The position numbers were made by a program, and so were the translations under genes. Positions 27,960 to 36,911 of a DNA stretch of 37,503 nt are shown here, piece after piece. Within the stretch, counting starts at the first letter, position 1, and each line of letters opens with the position of its first letter. Below the pieces are notes generated by a model. The model saw only the letters and a list, made by a program, of their open reading frames with translations. It did not search any database and was not told the DNA's origin. The DNA comes from Bacteroidaceae bacterium (GTDB lineage Bacteria > Bacteroidota > Bacteroidia > Bacteroidales > Bacteroidaceae): positions 1 to 37,503 of the forward strand of contig JAFYMW010000029.1 in the NCBI GenBank assembly GCA_017548165.1, written 5' to 3'.

Positions 27960-29039
27960 ATGGAAAACAAGTTGATTTCCGGCCTGAAGCGTGAAGACTT
28001 TCAGGCCATGGTACAGGGCAAGGAGACAGACCTGTACACTCTGACCAATGCTCAGGGCATGGAAGTAAGCATAACTAATTACGGTGGTTCGCTGGTGTCC
28101 ATCATGGTACCCGACCGTGACGGCAATATGGCCAACGTAATTCAGGGTCATGACTGTATCCAGGATTGTCTGAGCAGTCCCGAGCCATTCCTTTCTACCC
28201 TTGTGGGCAGATACGGCAACCGCATTTGCCGTGGCAAGTTCACCATGAACGGCAAAGAGTATAGCCTTTCTATCAACAATGGTCCCAACCACCTTCATGG
28301 CGGTCCTACAGGTTGTCATGCACGTGTATGGGATGCAGAGCAGTTAAATGATCAGGAATTGGTGCTGCGCTATACTTTCGCATACTATGAGGAAGGTTTC
28401 CCCGGAGAAGTACAGATGACCGTAAAGTACTCATTGACAAACGACAATGAGTTGGTTATTGACTATCGTGGCACCACCAACAAGAAGACCGTAGTTAACA
28501 TGACCAGTCATGGTTTCTTCTCGCTGACAGGTATCGGTACCCCCACTCCATCACAGTTGGACACCATCCTCACCATCAATGCAGACTTCTATGTACCCAT
28601 TGATGAGAATAGCATCCCAACCGGCGAGATCCGCAAGGTAGAGGGCACACCATTTGATTTCCGCACCCCCAAGCCTGTAGGTCAGGACATTGCTGCCGAC
28701 GACGAGCAGATAAAGAACGGCACAGGCTATGACCACTGCTACGTACTGAACAAGCGCGAACCCGGCGAACTCACCCTGGCTGCCTCTATGGTAGAACCCT
28801 CTACCGGTCGTACCATGGAGTGCTGGACCACAGAACCCGGTGTCCAGTTCTATAGCGACAACTGGGCTGACGGCTACAAGGGCCAGCATGGCGCCACCTT
28901 CGGCAAGCACTCTGGTCTTTGCTTTGAGGCACAGCACTTCCCCGACTCTCCCAACCGTGCTCATTTCCCCAGCACACAGCTCAAGCCAGGTGAAGTTTAT
29001 GTCCAAAAGACCGTATACAAGTTCGGTGTAGACAAATAA
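27960..29039 (+). CDS. galM: Aldose 1-epimerase (mutarotase)
   Basis: The 359-residue enzyme interconverts alpha and beta galactose or glucose, the first step of the Leloir route. Marks are VGRYGNRI, NNGPNHLHGG, the catalytic His in NMTSHGFFSLTG, the substrate Asp region GYDHCYVL, and the catalytic Glu in LCFEAQHFPDSPN. No signal peptide is seen, so it should be cytoplasmic. It leads a cluster with an MFS sugar transporter and galactokinase. Confidence 0.94.
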   Translation: MENKLISGLKREDFQAMVQGKETDLYTLTNAQGMEVSITNYGGSLVSIMVPDRDGNMANVIQGHDCIQDCLSSPEPFLSTLVGRYGNRICRGKFTMNGKEYSLSINNGPNHLHGGPTGCHARVWDAEQLNDQELVLRYTFAYYEEGFPGEVQMTVKYSLTNDNELVIDYRGTTNKKTVVNMTSHGFFSLTGIGTPTPSQLDTILTINADFYVPIDENSIPTGEIRKVEGTPFDFRTPKPVGQDIAADDEQIKNGTGYDHCYVLNKREPGELTLAASMVEPSTGRTMECWTTEPGVQFYSDNWADGYKGQHGATFGKHSGLCFEAQHFPDSPNRAHFPSTQLKPGEVYVQKTVYKFGVDK

Positions 29040-29050
29040 GCAAGTACACA

Positions 29051-29086
29051 AGCTACTCTTTCTTCGACATCGGAGAGAGAGTAGCT
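29051..29086. repeat. Intergenic hairpin between galM and the transporter gene
   Basis: AGCTACTCT (29051-29059) pairs with AGAGTAGCT (29078-29086). No T-run follows, so it is more like an mRNA-processing or stabilising stem than a terminator. The downstream gene shows no own promoter, so read-through is expected. Confidence 0.5.
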
Positions 29087-29141
29087 TAAATTGATTATAA
29101 CAACATCATTAATAACAATTTAAACAAACTTATTTAAACAA

Positions 29142-30392
29142 ATGGCTCAAAAAACAAAACAATGGGGCGCGATTATAGTTATGATTGCGCTGTTTGCGAT
29201 GATTGCCTTCGTGACCAACTTGTGTTCTCCAATGGCTGTCATTGTAAAGAACGACTTTGAGGTTAGTAACGTATTGGCTCAGATTGGTAACTATGGTAAC
29301 TTTATCGCTTACCTCGTTATCAGTATTCCTGCTGGTATGATTATTGCCAAGATTGGCTACAAGAAGACTGCTCTGTTAGGTCTTGCTATCGGTATCGTTG
29401 GTATCCTTATCCAGTGGCTTAGTGGTTCTGTTGGTAAGGACTACGCCTTCTTGACCTACTTGATTGGTGCTTTCATTAGCGGTTGCACAATGGCTATCCT
29501 CAACTGTGTTGTTAACCCCATGCTCAACCTTCTCGGTGGTGGCGGTAATGCAGGTAACCAGCTGATTCAGACCGGTGGCGTATTCAACAGTGCTGCTGCT
29601 GTGGCTGTTTACATTCTGATGGGTGCTTTGATTGGCGATGTTACCAAGGCTCACATTGCTGATGCTACTCCTGCTCTGATGATTGCTCTTGGCATCTTCG
29701 TTTTGGCATTTATCGTTATTCTTTTCACCAAGATTGAAGAGCCCGAGCAGGCTCCTGTTGACACCTCTTTGATTAAGGGTGCAATGAGCTATCGTCACTT
29801 TGTATTGGGTGTTCTCGGTATCGGGATGTACATGGGTATTGAAGTAGGTGTTCCCAACTATGCAAACCTCTACATGATTGACTTGGGTATCCCCGCTGCA
29901 ATTGCAGGTCAGTTGGTTGCTGTTTACTGGTTCATGATGCTGATCGGCCGTTTTGTTGGTGCTTCTATCGGTAACAAGGTATCAAGCCGTACAATGATCA
30001 CCTTCGTAGCAACAGCTTCTTTGGTTCTTGTTCTCTTCGGTATGTTTGCTCCCTCTACCTGGACCGTGGATGTTCCTGGTGTTGACTGGGCAAATCTCAG
30101 CGTAATTACACAGAACGTACCTGTTGGCGTATTTGCTTTCCTGCTTGTTGGCTTGTGCACATCAGTTATGTGGGGTGGTATCTTCAACATGGCTGTAGAG
30201 GGTCTTGGCAAGTACACTGCTATCGCTTCAGGTATCTTCATGACAATGGTATTCTTCTGCGCAGTCATGATGGCTGTTCAGGGCAAGGTTGCTGACATGT
30301 TCGGTTACATCAATTCATACTGGGTTGTTGTAATCTGTGCTGCATACGTATTGTTCTATGCACAGATCGGTAGCCGTCCTACAAAGAAGTAA
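29142..30392 (+). CDS. MFS sugar transporter, FucP/GluP-like (glucose/galactose)
   Basis: The 416-residue protein has about 12 hydrophobic helices with a polar break near the middle (about 205-220, EEPEQAPVDTSL). FucP/GluP-type features include the early NLCSPMAVIVKNDFE segment, IPAGMIIAKIGYKK (the MFS loop 2-3 motif), LNCVVNPMLNLLG, and MYMGIEVGVPNYANLYM in the second half. Position between mutarotase and galactokinase points to galactose as substrate (inference); proton symport is usual for the family. Codons are markedly richer in T-ending forms than those of the flanking genes. Confidence 0.9.
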   Translation: MAQKTKQWGAIIVMIALFAMIAFVTNLCSPMAVIVKNDFEVSNVLAQIGNYGNFIAYLVISIPAGMIIAKIGYKKTALLGLAIGIVGILIQWLSGSVGKDYAFLTYLIGAFISGCTMAILNCVVNPMLNLLGGGGNAGNQLIQTGGVFNSAAAVAVYILMGALIGDVTKAHIADATPALMIALGIFVLAFIVILFTKIEEPEQAPVDTSLIKGAMSYRHFVLGVLGIGMYMGIEVGVPNYANLYMIDLGIPAAIAGQLVAVYWFMMLIGRFVGASIGNKVSSRTMITFVATASLVLVLFGMFAPSTWTVDVPGVDWANLSVITQNVPVGVFAFLLVGLCTSVMWGGIFNMAVEGLGKYTAIASGIFMTMVFFCAVMMAVQGKVADMFGYINSYWVVVICAAYVLFYAQIGSRPTKK

Positions 30393-30420
30393 TTCAATCC
30401 GACACACAATTATTAACCTA

Positions 30421-30446
30421 TCCCCCTCTCGTTCATAAGAGGGGGA
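30421..30446. repeat. Intergenic hairpin between transporter and galK
   Basis: TCCCCCTCT pairs with AGAGGGGGA around an 8-base loop. The stem is GC-rich, but no T-run follows on the plus strand, so it would probably act as a partial terminator or a 3'-end stabiliser that sets relative levels of transporter and kinase. Confidence 0.6.
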
Positions 30447-30468
30447 ATACAAAATAACTAATAATATT

Positions 30469-31629
30469 ATGAGACTTACAATTGATGACGTAAGAAGTCG
30501 CTTCATCAAGCACTTCGATGGTACAACAGGCAGTGTTTATGCTTCTCCCGGCCGTATCAACCTGATTGGCGAGCACACTGACTACAACAACGGTTTCGTA
30601 TTCCCCGGTGCAGTACAGCAGGGTATGATTGCAGAGATCAAGCCCAACGGTACACGCAACGTTAATGCATACTCTATCGACCTGAAGGACAAGGTTACTT
30701 TCTGCCTTGACGATCCCGAAGGTCCCAAGGCTACTTGGGCACGCTACATCTACGGTGTTTGCCGCGAGATGATGGCTTTGGGCGTACCCGTAGAGGGTTT
30801 CAACACTGCTTTCGCAGGTGATGTTCCCCTGGGTGCAGGTATGAGTTCTTCTGCTGCTTTGGAGAGCACCTTTGCCTTCGCTTGCAACGACCTGTGGGGC
30901 GACAACAAGATCGAGAAGATGGAGTTGGCACGCGTAGGTCAGCGCACAGAGCACAAGTACATTGGTTGCAACTGTGGTATCATGGACCAGTTCGCCAGCG
31001 TACATGGTAAGGCTGGCAGCCTGATGCGTCTTGACTGCCGCAGTGGTGAGTATGCCTACTTCCCCTGGAACCCCGAGGGTTACAAGTTGGTATTGGTTAA
31101 CAGTTGCGTTAAGCACGAGTTGGCAGGTAGCCCCTACAACGAGCGTCGTCTTTCTTGCGAACGCGTAGCTGCTGTCATCAACAAGCACCACCCCGAGGTA
31201 GAGACATTGCGCGATGCCAACATGGCTCTGCTGGACGAGGTTAAGGCCGAGGTTAGCGAAGAGGATTACAAGCGTGCACGCTACGTTATCGGTGAGGTTG
31301 ACCGCGTATTGGCTGTCTGCGACGCTCTGGAGCGTGGCGACTACGAGACCGTTGGTCAGAAGATGTACGAGACCCACTACGGCCTGAGCCAGGAGTACGA
31401 GGTATCTTGCGAGGAGCTTGACTTCCTGAACGAGATTGCCAAGGAAGAGGGTGTTACCGGCAGCCGCATCATGGGCGGTGGTTTCGGTGGCTGTACTATC
31501 AACCTGGTTGCTGACGAACTGTACGACAACTTCGTGAAGGTTGTGAAGGAGAAGTTCGCTGCCAAGTATGGCAAGGCTCCTATCGTTATCGACGTAGTTA
31601 TCGGCGACGGTTCTCGCAAGCTCTGCTAA
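30469..31629 (+). CDS. galK: Galactokinase
   Basis: The 386-residue GHMP kinase phosphorylates galactose at C1. Signature motifs are GRINLIGEHTDY (28-39), the ATP-binding PLGAGMSSSAALE (120-132) and the C-terminal GGGFGGCTINLV. CGIMDQFASVHG holds the catalytic Asp. It is the third gene of the galactose cluster and ends at a strong terminator. galT and galE are not in the window. Confidence 0.97.
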   Translation: MRLTIDDVRSRFIKHFDGTTGSVYASPGRINLIGEHTDYNNGFVFPGAVQQGMIAEIKPNGTRNVNAYSIDLKDKVTFCLDDPEGPKATWARYIYGVCREMMALGVPVEGFNTAFAGDVPLGAGMSSSAALESTFAFACNDLWGDNKIEKMELARVGQRTEHKYIGCNCGIMDQFASVHGKAGSLMRLDCRSGEYAYFPWNPEGYKLVLVNSCVKHELAGSPYNERRLSCERVAAVINKHHPEVETLRDANMALLDEVKAEVSEEDYKRARYVIGEVDRVLAVCDALERGDYETVGQKMYETHYGLSQEYEVSCEELDFLNEIAKEEGVTGSRIMGGGFGGCTINLVADELYDNFVKVVKEKFAAKYGKAPIVIDVVIGDGSRKLC

Positions 31630-31656
31630 GATAAATACTTAGTCTATATAAGTTAT

Positions 31657-31692
31657 GGTCCCTTGTTTCAAGCAAGGGACCTATTTTTTTTT
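31657..31692 (+). terminator. Terminator of the galactose cluster
   Basis: GGTCCCTTG (31657-31665) and CAAGGGACC (31673-31681) form a 9-bp perfect stem with a 7-base loop, followed by TA and a run of nine or more T. Confidence 0.92.
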
Positions 31693-31733
31693 GCACAAAA
31701 ACACGTGAAATGAGACATAATTCACTTAGTATA

Positions 31734-31764
31734 TTGTTGTTCACGGCATTTTTTATTAACTTTG
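31734..31764 (+). promoter_or_regulatory. Promoter of the acyltransferase gene
   Basis: TAACTTTG at 31757-31764, followed by CA, with TTG at 31734-31736 and a 20-base spacer: a good Bacteroidetes -33/-7 pair 38 bases before the ATG. Confidence 0.65.
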
Positions 31765-31801
31765 CATGCAAACATAGAATAAGCAACAACATACATATAT
31801 T

Positions 31802-32359
31802 ATGTTAAAGACAATCTGCAGTTTTATCTTCCACAAACTGATGGGATGGAAATCCTACGTTAACGTGCCTCATTTTGACAAATGCATAATATGCGTGGCA
31901 CCGCACACAAGCAACTTTGACCTCTTCATCGGCAAATTGTTTTATACAGCAGCCGGACGAAGAGCTGGTTTTGTAATGAAAAAGGAGTGGTTTGTTGGAC
32001 CTCTCGATTACATATTCCGCAACTGGATGGGGGGAATACCAGTAAACAGAGGACATGGAACAGCACTAATCACAGAACTTATAGAAATTGCCAACAACAG
32101 CGACAAGTTCCATCTGGCCCTGACCCCTGAAGGCACCCGTAAAGCAAACCCAAAATGGCATCTGGGGTTCTACGTCATAGCCTCACAAGCCAAACTGCCT
32201 ATCGTTCTCATGGGCGTGGACTACAAGAAGAAGGAAGTTCGTATGGAAAAATACGTCATGCCCTCAGACGACCGTAAGGCGGATTTGCGCGAAATCTATT
32301 CCTACTTTGAGGGATATCAGGGCAGGCATCCAGAAAACTTCATAATTCCTAAAATTTAG
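31802..32359 (+). CDS. Lysophospholipid acyltransferase (PlsC-like)
   Basis: The 185-residue protein of the LPLAT superfamily transfers an acyl chain to a glycerol-phosphate or similar acceptor. It has the catalytic HxxxxD box (APHTSNFDLF), the FRNWMGGIPVNRG acceptor-binding block and the TPEGTRK block. It is shorter than E. coli PlsC and lacks a clear N-terminal membrane helix. Some short Bacteroidetes members act on unusual lipids, so the exact substrate is open. It sits between two sugar clusters and has its own promoter and an upstream terminator. Confidence 0.85.
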   Translation: MLKTICSFIFHKLMGWKSYVNVPHFDKCIICVAPHTSNFDLFIGKLFYTAAGRRAGFVMKKEWFVGPLDYIFRNWMGGIPVNRGHGTALITELIEIANNSDKFHLALTPEGTRKANPKWHLGFYVIASQAKLPIVLMGVDYKKKEVRMEKYVMPSDDRKADLREIYSYFEGYQGRHPENFIIPKI

Positions 32360-32478
32360 GTACGCAAAATCATTTCTTGAAAGGCACTCCCCCCCCTCCC
32401 ATCGTAATTGCAGATACAATATTACGACATTAGGACATAAAAGTGTAAATTATACCTTTAAATACCAAATATTATTTG

Positions 32479-32486
32479 TATCTTTG
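32479..32486 (+). promoter_or_regulatory. Promoter of the Nudix-family regulator / pentose-phosphate cluster
   Basis: TATCTTTG, followed by CG, matches TAnnTTTG, 30 bases before the ATG. A TTTA at 32457-32460 is a weak -33. Confidence 0.55.
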
Positions 32487-32498
32487 CGCAAGATTATA

Positions 32499-32511
32499 GT
32501 ATACCATATAC
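32499..32511. promoter_or_regulatory. Possible operator: GTATA-CCA-TATAC
   Basis: A perfect 5-3-5 inverted repeat lies between the promoter and the start codon of the regulator gene, where an autoregulatory site could be. It is short and could be chance. Confidence 0.25.
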
Positions 32512-32516
32512 ATTAG

Positions 32517-33197
32517 ATGGCAAATAAGTACTACGCAGACGAACCAAAATACAATGTAGCTGTGGATTGCATTATCTTCGGTTTTGAAGAAGGCAGCCTG
32601 CAGGTCCTGTTCCAGCACCGTACCATAGAACCATTCAATGGCGAACTCACACCCATGGGCGGTTTTGTTCAGGAGAACGAGACATTGGACGAGGCTGCAT
32701 ACAGGGTACTGACCGAAAGGACGGGAATAAAGGATTTGTTCCTGGAACAACTGGAGGCATTTGGTGACATAAACCGAGACCCCGGGGGGCGCGTCATCAG
32801 CATAGCCTACTATGCACTGCTTAATAAAGCTCATTACGACAAGAGTCTGTTGGAAAAATTCAACTGCAAGTGGGTTAATGTAAACAGTCTTCCTGTGCTC
32901 CACTTTGACCACATGAAGATGATGAAAAAGGCCATCAACAGACTTCAGGATAAGATAAGCTACACCCCTATAGCACTGAAGCTCCTTCCAGAGGAGTTTA
33001 CAATGACTCACATCCAGAAACTCTATGAAGCCATTCTGAACGAGGAACTGGACAAACGCAATTTCCGCAAGAGAGTCAGCGACATGCCATATTTCGTCAA
33101 AACTGGCAAAATAGACAAGAGCGGAAGCAAACGAGGTGCAGCAATATACAGCTTTGACTATACAAAATACCAGGAACTGAAAGACTATCACCTGTAA
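32517..33197 (+). CDS. Nudix-domain transcriptional regulator, NrtR/AraR-like
   Basis: The 226-residue protein has an N-terminal Nudix fold (about 10-140) and a C-terminal winged helix (about 150-226, from PEEFTMTHIQKLYEAILN). The Nudix box at 49-71 is damaged: the REUxEExG core reads RVLTERTG, so two catalytic Glu are missing and hydrolysis is unlikely. This is the pattern of NrtR-family regulators, which sense a metabolite with the Nudix pocket. In Bacteroidetes a known member, AraR, senses L-arabinose and controls arabinose and pentose genes. The next genes, transketolase and ribose-5-phosphate isomerase B, fit a pentose role; the effector here is inferred. The transketolase ATG is 52 bases after its stop. 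Confidence 0.88.
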   Translation: MANKYYADEPKYNVAVDCIIFGFEEGSLQVLFQHRTIEPFNGELTPMGGFVQENETLDEAAYRVLTERTGIKDLFLEQLEAFGDINRDPGGRVISIAYYALLNKAHYDKSLLEKFNCKWVNVNSLPVLHFDHMKMMKKAINRLQDKISYTPIALKLLPEEFTMTHIQKLYEAILNEELDKRNFRKRVSDMPYFVKTGKIDKSGSKRGAAIYSFDYTKYQELKDYHL

Positions 33198-33248
33198 AGG
33201 CAAACAAATACAACAAATATCCCGAAATAATTTATCATACAACATACT

Positions 33249-35285
33249 ATGCATTCCATTGAAACTCTTAACAAGGCAGCAGACAACATCCGCATCCTGT
33301 CTGCAGCAATGGTAGAGAAAGCCAAGAGCGGCCATCCTGGAGGTGCTATGGGTGGTGCAGATTTCATATCTGTGCTCTATAGCGAGTATCTGAACTACGA
33401 TCCAGAGAATCCCTTGTGGGAAGGTCGCGACCGTTTCTTCCTGGACCCCGGACACATGTCCCCCATGCTCTATGCACAGCTCACCATGACAGGCCACTTC
33501 ACCATGGACGAGCTGAAGCAGTTGCGTCAGTGGGGCTCTCCCACCCCCGGTCACCCCGAACTCAACTATGCCCGCGGCATTGAAAACAGTTCTGGTCCTT
33601 TAGGTCAGGGTCACACCTATGCCGTTGGTGCTGCCATTGCAGCCAAGTGCCTTTATGCACGCACCGGCAACCCCACATTCCAGAAGGAGACCATCTACGC
33701 ATACATTTCCGACGGTGGCATTCAAGAGGAAATCTCTCAGGGTGCAGCACGTATTGCCGGCACACTGGGATTGGACAATCTTGTAATGTTCTATGATGCA
33801 AACGACATCCAGCTCTCCACCGAGACCAGCGTGGTTACCAACGAGGACACAGCAGCAAAGTACCGTGCCCTGGGTTGGGAAGTGTTCAGCATTGATGGAA
33901 ACAACGTAACAGAGATTCGCCAGGCTCTTGATGCAGCAAAGAAAGTCTGCGGCAAGCCCACCCTCATCATTGGCCATTGCATCATGGGCAAGGGCGCCTT
34001 GAAGGCAGACGGCACCAGTTACGAACGCAACTGTGGTACACACGGTGCTCCCTTGGGTGGCGATGCATACCGCAATACTATCAAGAATCTAGGTGGCGAT
34101 CCCGACAATGCCTTTATAATCTGGGATGAGGTGCAGGAAATATTCAACAATCGCCGCGAAGAACTCAAGACCATCTGTGCCGAGCGTCATGCCGAAGAAA
34201 GTGCTTGGGCTGTTGCAAATCCCGAGAAGGCACAGCAGCAGGCCGACTGGTTTGCCGGTCGTCTGCCCGAGATACCCTGGGACAGCATCCAGCAGAAGCA
34301 GGGCGAACCCACCCGTAACGCTTCAAGCGCATGCCTCAGCCTTCTGGCAAAGACCGTGCCCAACATGATTGTGTCCAGTGCCGACCTCTGCAACTCTGAC
34401 AAGACAGACGGTTTCATCAAGGGCGGTGCAACTGTAATTACACGCGACAACTTTGCCGGTGGTTTCCTTCAGGCTGGTGTAGCAGAGCTTACTATGGCTT
34501 GCGTATGTATAGGTATCACTCTTCATGGCGGTATGCTGGCAGCCTGTGGTACATTCTTCGTATTCTCCGACTATATGAAGCCAGCCATCCGTATGGCAGC
34601 ATTGATGGAATTGCCCGTCAAGTTCGTATGGAGCCACGATGCTTTCCGTGTAGGTGAGGATGGTCCCACACACGAGCCCGTAGAACAGGAGGCACAGATT
34701 CGTCTGATGGAAAAGATGAAGAATCACTCTGGCCGTAACTCAATGCTTGTTCTTCGTCCTGCCGATTGCAATGCAACAACAGTTTGCTGGGCAATGGCTA
34801 TGGAAAACATGACCAGCCCCACAGCTCTCATCCTCTCTCGTCAGAACATCGATCCACTCCCCGAAGGCACTCCCTATGAGTGCTGCCGCAAGGGTGCATA
34901 CATCAGCGCCGAGAGCGACGAGAACCCCGATATCATCTTCGTGGGAAACGGTTCAGAGGTTAGTACACTCATAGCAGGTGCACGTCTGATACGTCAGGAG
35001 GGTTACAAGGTGCGCGTCATCAGTGCTCCCTCAGAAGGACTTTTCCGCAACCAGCCCATTGAGTACCAGCGCGAGCTCTTCCCCATCGGCAGCAAGGTAT
35101 TCGGTCTCAGTGCCGGTCTGCCTGTCAACCTGGAGGGTTTCCTTGTAGGCGCTCACCCAAGCAGCAAGGTATTCGGTCTTGAAAGCTTCGGCTTCTCTGC
35201 CCCCTACAAGGTGCTGGATGAAAAGTTGGGCTACACTGCTGAAAACGTCTACAATCAGGCAAAAAGCATTCTGCTTGCAGAATAA
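33249..35285 (+). CDS. tkt: Transketolase
   Basis: The 678-residue thiamine-diphosphate enzyme moves two-carbon units between pentose-phosphate sugars. Marks are KSGHPGGAMGGADF, GPLGQGHTYAVGAAIA, the ThDP/metal motif SDGGIQEE ending in YDANDI, and the pyrimidine-domain GEDGPTHEPVEQ with catalytic Glu. The C-terminal domain starts about 545. The first residue of the usual GDG motif is Ser here. It is co-directed with the Nudix regulator and rpiB. Confidence 0.97.
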   Translation: MHSIETLNKAADNIRILSAAMVEKAKSGHPGGAMGGADFISVLYSEYLNYDPENPLWEGRDRFFLDPGHMSPMLYAQLTMTGHFTMDELKQLRQWGSPTPGHPELNYARGIENSSGPLGQGHTYAVGAAIAAKCLYARTGNPTFQKETIYAYISDGGIQEEISQGAARIAGTLGLDNLVMFYDANDIQLSTETSVVTNEDTAAKYRALGWEVFSIDGNNVTEIRQALDAAKKVCGKPTLIIGHCIMGKGALKADGTSYERNCGTHGAPLGGDAYRNTIKNLGGDPDNAFIIWDEVQEIFNNRREELKTICAERHAEESAWAVANPEKAQQQADWFAGRLPEIPWDSIQQKQGEPTRNASSACLSLLAKTVPNMIVSSADLCNSDKTDGFIKGGATVITRDNFAGGFLQAGVAELTMACVCIGITLHGGMLAACGTFFVFSDYMKPAIRMAALMELPVKFVWSHDAFRVGEDGPTHEPVEQEAQIRLMEKMKNHSGRNSMLVLRPADCNATTVCWAMAMENMTSPTALILSRQNIDPLPEGTPYECCRKGAYISAESDENPDIIFVGNGSEVSTLIAGARLIRQEGYKVRVISAPSEGLFRNQPIEYQRELFPIGSKVFGLSAGLPVNLEGFLVGAHPSSKVFGLESFGFSAPYKVLDEKLGYTAENVYNQAKSILLAE

Positions 35286-35293
35286 CACAACAT

Positions 35294-35340
35294 AAAGAAA
35301 AAGGCTACCGCCAACACATGGTAAGGTAGCCTATTTCTTT
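35294..35340. terminator. Hairpin between tkt and rpiB
   Basis: AGGCTACC (35302-35309) pairs with GGTAGCCT (35325-35332), and flanking AAAGAAA/TTTCTTT extend the stem past one mismatch. The T-rich right arm gives terminator character. rpiB has no clear promoter of its own, so partial read-through is likely. Confidence 0.7.
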
Positions 35341-35392
35341 TTCACACCATATTATATATATAAAGTATAACAAACAAAACATATCCCACAAC

Positions 35393-35833
35393 ATGGAAAC
35401 AAAGATTGTTGGTCTTGCATCCGACCATGCAGCATTCCCACTGAAGGAATTCGTAAAGCAGTATCTCGAAGAAAAGGGTATCCCCTATAAGGACTATGGT
35501 ACACACAGCAAGGAAAGTTGCAACTATGCCACATTCGGACATCTGCTGGCAGAAGGTGTTGAGAGCGGTGAGGTTTATCCTGGTATTGCCATGTGCGGTT
35601 CCGGCGAAGGTATCTCCATGACCCTTAACAAGCATCAAGGTGTACGTGCCGGCCTTTGCTGGATGCCCGAAATAGCCCACCTCATCCGTCAGCACAACGA
35701 TGCCAACGTACTGGTTATGCCTGGTCGCTTTATCGACAACGACACAGCCCGTGCCATCATGGACGAGTTCTTCCAAACTCCATTCGAAGGCGGTCGTCAC
35801 ATGCAGCGCATTGCAGACATTCCACTTAAGTAA
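35393..35833 (+). CDS. rpiB: Ribose-5-phosphate isomerase B
   Basis: The 146-residue enzyme of the RpiB/LacAB family interconverts ribose-5-phosphate and ribulose-5-phosphate. It shows the phosphate-site SDHAAFPLKE (Asp11-His12) and the active-site Cys68 in MCGSGEGISM, with MPGRFID later. Together with transketolase just upstream it forms the core of the non-oxidative pentose-phosphate route, probably under the Nudix-family regulator. Confidence 0.95.
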   Translation: METKIVGLASDHAAFPLKEFVKQYLEEKGIPYKDYGTHSKESCNYATFGHLLAEGVESGEVYPGIAMCGSGEGISMTLNKHQGVRAGLCWMPEIAHLIRQHNDANVLVMPGRFIDNDTARAIMDEFFQTPFEGGRHMQRIADIPLK

Positions 35834-35857
35834 AAATACTTACCCCTTGCTGCCTAA

Positions 35858-36856
35858 ATGACAATAAATAGGTTTCTTATATTCGTACTAACATTTGTGC
35901 TCTCCTTGGCAACATGGTCCCAGGGGAGCACAAATCGTGCCTATTGGGCATATATAGATAAATACAAGGACCTTGCCATGGAGCAGCAAGAGAAATACAA
36001 GATACCAGCCAGTATCACTCTGGCACAAGGACTACTGGAAAGCGGAGCCGGACGTAGCCGTCTTGCCACAGAAGCCAACAACCACTTCGGCATCAAGACT
36101 CCAGGTGGATGGACAGGTCCATACATCCTTGTGGACGATGACCGACCAAAGGAAAGGTTCCGCAAATACCGCAGCGTAAGGGAGAGCTACGAGGACCACT
36201 CACAGTTTCTACTGAAACCACGCTACCAGCGACTTTTTACATACAAGACCACAGACTATAAAGCATGGGCCAAAGGGTTGAAGGCATGCGGATACGCCAC
36301 CAGCCCCACCTATGCACAGAGTCTCATCCGCATCATCGAGATGTACTCCCTGCACCAGTTTGACATGCGCAAACCTGGTAAATACTCCTTAGGGGATGCC
36401 ATTTCGGAATACAATGCAAGAGGCAAGAAGGGGGCGATTTCACGTTACTACCTGAAACGTCTGTCGCGTAACAAGGTGAAGCCCAAAAAGATTCCTGCCT
36501 TCTTCCGCACTCATGCCGTGTATTACAACAACGACAACTATTTCATTGTTGTTCAAGCCAACGACGACCTTGCCACTATCAGTCAGTCAACAGGCATCAG
36601 CATAAAGGACCTGTTGAAGTTCAACGATCTGGACCTTAACTACACCCTTACCGTAGGAGACATTCTTTATCTTAGAAAGAAGAAATCAAAGGCCTCAAAG
36701 GAATACAAGGACAATCCACATATCGTGCAGCCAGGGCAGAGCATGTACGACATAGCCCAAATGTACGGCATACGCTTGAAGAAGTTATACAAACTCAATA
36801 AGCTGAAACCACGAAAATACCAAATAGAGGTTGGCGATACCATCAGGTTGAGGTAA
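35858..36856 (+). CDS. Secreted glucosaminidase with two LysM domains
   Basis: The 332-residue protein has a signal peptide (about 1-21), then a FlgJ-type glucosaminidase domain (about 30-175). Glu61 in AQGLLESGAGRS is the likely catalytic acid, followed by NNHFGIKT and YRSVRESYEDHSQFL. A basic linker (about 185-215) leads to two LysM modules (about 217-277, YFIVVQANDDLATIS; and 287-332, HIVQPGQSMYDIAQMYGI), which bind peptidoglycan glycan. It probably cuts GlcNAc bonds in peptidoglycan during wall growth or separation. Its ATG is 25 bases after the rpiB stop, so it may be on the same transcript. Confidence 0.92.
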   Translation: MTINRFLIFVLTFVLSLATWSQGSTNRAYWAYIDKYKDLAMEQQEKYKIPASITLAQGLLESGAGRSRLATEANNHFGIKTPGGWTGPYILVDDDRPKERFRKYRSVRESYEDHSQFLLKPRYQRLFTYKTTDYKAWAKGLKACGYATSPTYAQSLIRIIEMYSLHQFDMRKPGKYSLGDAISEYNARGKKGAISRYYLKRLSRNKVKPKKIPAFFRTHAVYYNNDNYFIVVQANDDLATISQSTGISIKDLLKFNDLDLNYTLTVGDILYLRKKKSKASKEYKDNPHIVQPGQSMYDIAQMYGIRLKKLYKLNKLKPRKYQIEVGDTIRLR

Positions 36857-36864
36857 CGACACTG

Positions 36865-36911
36865 TAACCCCATCCAATACTTTCATGGCTGTTATGGACT
36901 TATTGGGGTTA
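36865..36911. terminator. Weak hairpin between converging genes
   Basis: TAACCCCA at 36865-36872 pairs with TGGGGTTA at 36904-36911, overlapping the stop of the minus-strand aminotransferase gene. The loop is long (31 bases) and there is no T-run, so termination is uncertain. Confidence 0.35.

Noticed and set aside
30433-31377. 314-codon open frame on the strand opposite galK
   Set aside because: It mirrors the galK gene, whose codon bias leaves the opposite strand open. The peptide has no domain and is an antisense shadow.
32389-32396. Run of eight C before the Nudix regulator, possible phase-variable tract
   Set aside because: It lies more than 80 bases upstream of the likely -7 element and not between promoter elements or in a coding frame. 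It is too short to call.
32472-33554. 360-codon open frame antisense to the Nudix regulator and tkt
   Set aside because: It runs across two well-supported plus-strand genes and encodes a Cys/Phe-rich chain with no recognisable fold.
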